Assembly: GCA_038259365.1 (NCBI GenBank)
Contig: JBBSOW010000149.1
Span: 1 to 6,543, forward strand
From: JBBSOW01 sp038259365
GTDB lineage: Bacteria; Actinomycetota; Actinomycetes; Propionibacteriales; Propionibacteriaceae
DNA length: 6,543 nucleotides
Direction of reading: 5' to 3'
Positions 4,730 to 6,543 of this stretch are shown here, in pieces (the stretch's first letter is position 1; each line of letters opens with the position of its first letter). The position numbers were made by a program, and so were the translations under genes. The notes below the pieces were generated by a model. That model was not told the DNA's origin. It searched no databases and saw nothing but the letters and a program-made list of their open reading frames with translations.

Positions 4730-5032
4730 GTGACTCTAGAAGAGGTGGGCGAGTACGCGGAATCACTAGCGCAGGTCAAGCGCAAAGGCACTGAGGCCCG
4801 TCCTGCCTGGTACGTCCATGACCGTTTGGTCGTGCGCCTGCAGGATCCGACGACGCTGATGATCAGGGTCCCGTTGAGCGAACGGGAATCGTTGTTGGAA
4901 ACCTACCCGGACAGTTTCGGTGTACCACCACGAATGGAGAGCCACCACAAGGTCGAGGCCTATCTGGATCAGGCCGACCCTGAGGCTGTTCGCGTAGCCA
5001 TCGACCTCGCCTGGGACATGCAGCGTCGCTGA
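4730..5032 (+). CDS. MmcQ/YjbR-like small protein
   Basis: This 100-residue protein resembles the MmcQ/YjbR family, a compact fold related to CyaY/frataxin with DNA-binding proposed for some members. After an N-terminal helix (TLEEVGEYAESLAQV) it reads ARPAWYVHDRLVVRLQDPTTLMIRVPLSERESLLETYPDSFGVPP. That is the family's pair of strands, the acidic turn and the helix ending in a phenylalanine-rich loop. A last strand-helix unit (HKVEAYLDQADPEAVRVAIDLAWDMQ) matches the usual C-terminus. The GTG start fits the length and the -10 hexamer 6 nt upstream. Cellular role is unknown. It appears to be a single-gene unit. Confidence 0.75.
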   Translation: MTLEEVGEYAESLAQVKRKGTEARPAWYVHDRLVVRLQDPTTLMIRVPLSERESLLETYPDSFGVPPRMESHHKVEAYLDQADPEAVRVAIDLAWDMQRR

Positions 5033-5160
5033 GGAACGCCCGACGCATGAACATGCAGCGGACGTGTGCGGTCATCACGCGGCGAAGTGGGTCAGTTCAG
5101 GAATCCCCGCAATCGAGCGGTGCCTGCCGGGAAGATGGCCCTCGTCGGGCCGACAGTGAG

Positions 5161-5166
5161 TAGCCT
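5161..5166 (+). promoter_or_regulatory. -10 hexamer for leaderless expression of the 5174 gene
   Basis: TAGCCT fits TAnnnT and ends 7 nt before GTG 5174. No clear -35 is seen; the 5-bp inverted repeat GGCCC/GGGCC (5137-5151) lies in its place. Confidence 0.4.
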
Positions 5167-5173
5167 CATTTCC

Positions 5174-5455
5174 GTGTCCAGCAAGTCGGAGCGACAGGCT
5201 GCGCGTGCGGTGGTTGCGGACTATCACAGCGCACAGCTAGGAGCGCTTGTTGCTCGCGTCGGGGATGCTGTCGATCACTACCGAGCCGGTGACCTGGATG
5301 CCTTCGAGTTCGATCGTGTTCTCTTCCAGTACTCGCGAGCGGCGAAGGAGCTCTGGAAGTTCTGTAACTACCTTCAGGTGGAGGTCGCGGCGGCGATGAT
5401 CATCGAGCAGCCATCCCACGACTGGTGGGAACGGGGAGCTCCGAGAGAGCGGTGA
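5174..5455 (+). CDS. Conserved actinobacterial protein of unknown function
   Basis: From GTG 5174 the frame gives 93 residues. It is almost wholly helical: a first helix with many alanines (SERQAARAVVADYHSAQLGALVARVGDAVDHYRAG), then the stretch DLDAFEFDRVLFQYSRAAKELWKFCN. The chain ends in DWWERGAPRER. This last part resembles a group of small actinobacterial hypothetical proteins I have seen repeatedly, without an established function. I see no signal peptide or membrane helix. The frame is open upstream from 5066, but those residues do not match the group, and the GTG has a -10 hexamer 7 nt before it, so leaderless translation is likely. It runs toward the Doc toxin gene with 99 bp between stops. 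Confidence 0.75.
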   Translation: MSSKSERQAARAVVADYHSAQLGALVARVGDAVDHYRAGDLDAFEFDRVLFQYSRAAKELWKFCNYLQVEVAAAMIIEQPSHDWWERGAPRER

Positions 5456-5554
5456 CGTCGTCCGGCTTCACGGCTTGAGGTACGGATCCTCGCAGGGCAG
5501 GGGCCAATGCGATATGCGGCGGTGTGGGGCAACTTCCAGCGACGGCTAGCAGAA

Positions 5555-5938
5555 TCAGCCAATCCGGAGAGCGGTGCCTGCTCTGATGCGGTCAGCGATG
5601 TACGCGACGTTATCGAGCTGCCCCGCCGCGACCTCGATGATGAGCTGGTAGGCCTCGTCGTTGGTGAGGGTGAGCCGGTACCCGTTGAGTCCCAAGAACG
5701 CAATCGTGGCCGCGAGAGCCAACCGCTTGTTGCCGTCGACGAGCGCGTGGTTACGGGCCAACGAGTGCAGCAGCGCGCCGACCTTCTCTTCGAAGGTCCC
5801 GTAGGCGTCTGCGCCGAACGCGGTCGCCTGGGGACGGGCCAGCGCGGACTCCAGCAACCCGTGATCACGCACGGGCACGTCGGGGCCGAGCGTCCGCTCG
5901 GCGACATGCAGCAGTTCAGGCAAGGTCAGGTAGATCAC
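5555..5938 (-). CDS. doc: Doc/Fic-family toxin of a type II toxin-antitoxin system
   Basis: This 127-residue protein has the length and sequence of Doc toxins. Phage P1 Doc phosphorylates and inactivates elongation factor EF-Tu; other Fic proteins transfer AMP. The active-site motif HALVDGNKR is at residues 64-72, matching the HxFx(D/N)(G/A)NKR form of Doc; the third position is Leu rather than Phe. Upstream are VRDHGLLESALARPQATAFG (residues 23-42) and EKVGALLHSLARN, both typical. After the motif come LALAATIAFLGLNGYRLT and a final helix pair. The GTG start at 5938 overlaps the antitoxin stop by 4 nt (GTGA), indicating translational coupling. The gene looks intact. EF-Tu as target is inferred from the family. 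Confidence 0.92.
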   Translation of the reverse strand: MIYLTLPELLHVAERTLGPDVPVRDHGLLESALARPQATAFGADAYGTFEEKVGALLHSLARNHALVDGNKRLALAATIAFLGLNGYRLTLTNDEAYQLIIEVAAGQLDNVAYIADRIRAGTALRIG

Positions 5939-6138
5939 CGACCGAGCCGCTCCAACGCCTCTGCGTAACGAGGTAGCTCCTGGTCGAGGACTTGGTCGAG
6001 CAGCTCGGCCCGGCTGTGGTTCTCCACGTACTCCCGCACCGCCTCTCTGGCCACGTCCTGCATCGACCGAGACTCGAGCTGCGCGCGGCGGCGCAGCGCC
6101 TCTGTCTCCTCATCCGTGAGCCGTAGGGTCATCGCCAC
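5935..6138 (-). CDS. Ribbon-helix-helix antitoxin paired with Doc
   Basis: This 67-residue protein has a MetJ/Arc/CopG-type DNA-binding part at residues 3-38: strand MTLRL, helix EETEALRRRAQLE, then SMQDVAREAVREYVE. A C-terminal helical tail (LLDQVLDQELPRYAEALERLG) probably wraps the toxin. It would neutralise Doc and repress its own promoter. Start GTG 6138 is preferred because TACCAT (complement of 6145-6150) ends 6 nt upstream; ATG 6132, two codons later, is the alternative. The palindrome at 6142-6154 covers that -10. P1 Doc is instead paired with Phd, a different fold; RHH partners for Doc occur in actinobacteria. The fold is clear, the regulation inferred. Confidence 0.88.
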   Translation of the reverse strand: MAMTLRLTDEETEALRRRAQLESRSMQDVAREAVREYVENHSRAELLDQVLDQELPRYAEALERLGR

Positions 6139-6141
6139 GTT

Positions 6142-6154
6142 CTGATGGTATCAG
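6142..6154. promoter_or_regulatory. Operator-like palindrome over the toxin-antitoxin promoter
   Basis: CTGAT and ATCAG flank a 3-bp centre, GGT. On the minus strand the palindrome contains TACCAT, a -10 hexamer lying 6 nt before the antitoxin GTG. An RHH dimer bound here would block transcription. Confidence 0.55.
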
Positions 6155-6166
6155 CAGTGACACCAG

Positions 6167-6178
6167 AGCCGCGCGGCT
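6167..6178. repeat. 12-bp GC palindrome upstream of the toxin-antitoxin promoter
   Basis: AGCCGCGCGGCT is a perfect 12-bp palindrome in the -35 region of the minus-strand promoter. It may be a second binding site or a chance GC-rich palindrome. Confidence 0.3.
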
Positions 6179-6273
6179 GCCCCGGAGCGCTGAACACGGC
6201 TACAGACGCGCTACGCGGTGGAGTGGGGCAGGTCCGACGCCAGCGACACAGCCCTGGACGGCACACTGCAGAC

Positions 6274-6543
6274 ATGGTGGAACAAAGTGCATGGATGCGG
6301 AAGGTGGCGGCGGACCCGAACCACTCGTCGTGGTACGTCGAGCGCTTCCGTTCGATGGCAGCGGCCGGTCGTGACTTGGCTGGCGAGGCCCGTCTGGTCG
6401 ATGCGATGGTGGGGCGTGGGGCGCGCATCCTCGATGCGGGCTGCGGCCCGGGGCGCGTGGGAGCCGAACTGGCCCGGCTCGGGCATGACGTGGTCGGCGT
6501 CGACATCGATCCGGTGCTGATCGCGGCCGCGGTCGAGGATCAT
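6274..6543 (+). CDS. Class I SAM-dependent methyltransferase, 5' part
   Basis: From ATG 6274 the frame is open for 90 codons and leaves the window. It starts MVEQSAWMRKVAADPNHSSW and continues with YVERFRSMAAAGRDLAGEAR. Motif I, the S-adenosylmethionine-binding loop, is ILDAGCGPGRVG at residues 52-63. The acidic strand 2 is HDVVGVDIDP, with Asp 77 or Asp 79 expected to bind the ribose hydroxyls. The seven-strand Rossmann methyltransferase fold is clear; the substrate is not, since that part lies beyond 6543. There is no Shine-Dalgarno sequence; CACACT (6262-6267), 6 nt upstream, is a weak -10 candidate for leaderless expression. GTG 6277 is an alternative start. It is divergent from the antitoxin gene, with 135 bp between. 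Confidence 0.88.
   Translation, partial: MVEQSAWMRKVAADPNHSSWYVERFRSMAAAGRDLAGEARLVDAMVGRGARILDAGCGPGRVGAELARLGHDVVGVDIDPVLIAAAVEDH

Noticed and set aside
5374..5968. Frames overlapping the Doc gene (minus 5374-5907, plus 5507-5968)
   Set aside because: The Doc frame carries the active-site motif and overlaps the antitoxin correctly; the others are shadows.
6129..6543. Minus-strand and plus-strand frames at the right edge (6129-6506, 6211-6543, 6218-6520)
   Set aside because: The frame from 6274 carries an unmistakable SAM-binding motif, so these are shadows.
1..6543. tRNA, rRNA, insertion sequence or CRISPR array
   Set aside because: I found no tRNA T-arm pattern in a cloverleaf context, no transposase or terminal inverted repeats, and no regularly spaced repeats of CRISPR length.

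Overview
The window is GC-rich and its codons favour G or C in the third position. GTG starts are common, and several starts have no Shine-Dalgarno sequence but an actinobacterial-type -10 hexamer (TAnnnT) 6-7 nt upstream. With the protein families present, this points to a high-GC actinobacterium. I cannot name the genus from the sequence. The stretch reads as ordinary chromosomal accessory DNA: short independent transcription units, no rRNA, tRNA, insertion sequence or CRISPR array seen.

Layout. (1) 1-42, minus: possible first codons of a gene leaving the window, with a 16-bp perfect palindrome upstream. (2) 43-935: no convincing gene, but several short repeats and palindromes, then a possible 30-codon leader ORF at 936-1028. 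(3) 1010-1959, plus: a two-domain GNAT acetyltransferase split into two overlapping frames, probably by a one-base lesion near 1411-1432. (4) 2219-3236, plus: an SRPBCC (START/polyketide-cyclase fold) gene overlapping a TetR-family regulator gene by 8 nt. A perfect 12+4+12 bp inverted repeat covers the SRPBCC start codon. (5) 3376-4282, plus: two VOC/glyoxalase-fold genes, with three copies of an 11-mer between them. (6) 4422-4655, minus: a small two-helix membrane protein, divergent from a MmcQ/YjbR-like gene (4730-5032), followed by a conserved actinobacterial protein of unknown function (5174-5455). (7) 5555-6138, minus: an RHH antitoxin and Doc/Fic toxin operon with an operator-like palindrome over its promoter. 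(8) 6274-6543, plus: the first 90 codons of a class I SAM-dependent methyltransferase.

How the genes work together. Two self-contained regulatory units can be read with some confidence. In the SRPBCC-TetR pair the regulator probably represses its own operon at the 2198-2225 palindrome in response to an unknown ligand. The Doc toxin-antitoxin pair is translationally coupled by a 4-nt overlap and probably autorepressed at 6142-6154. The other genes look like single-gene units. At least five genes seem set up for leaderless translation. Most novel-looking are the operator embedded in a leaderless start (2198-2225), the split GNAT gene with its upstream leader ORF and hairpin, and the triple 11-mer upstream of the second VOC gene. 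No large multigene novel system is visible.
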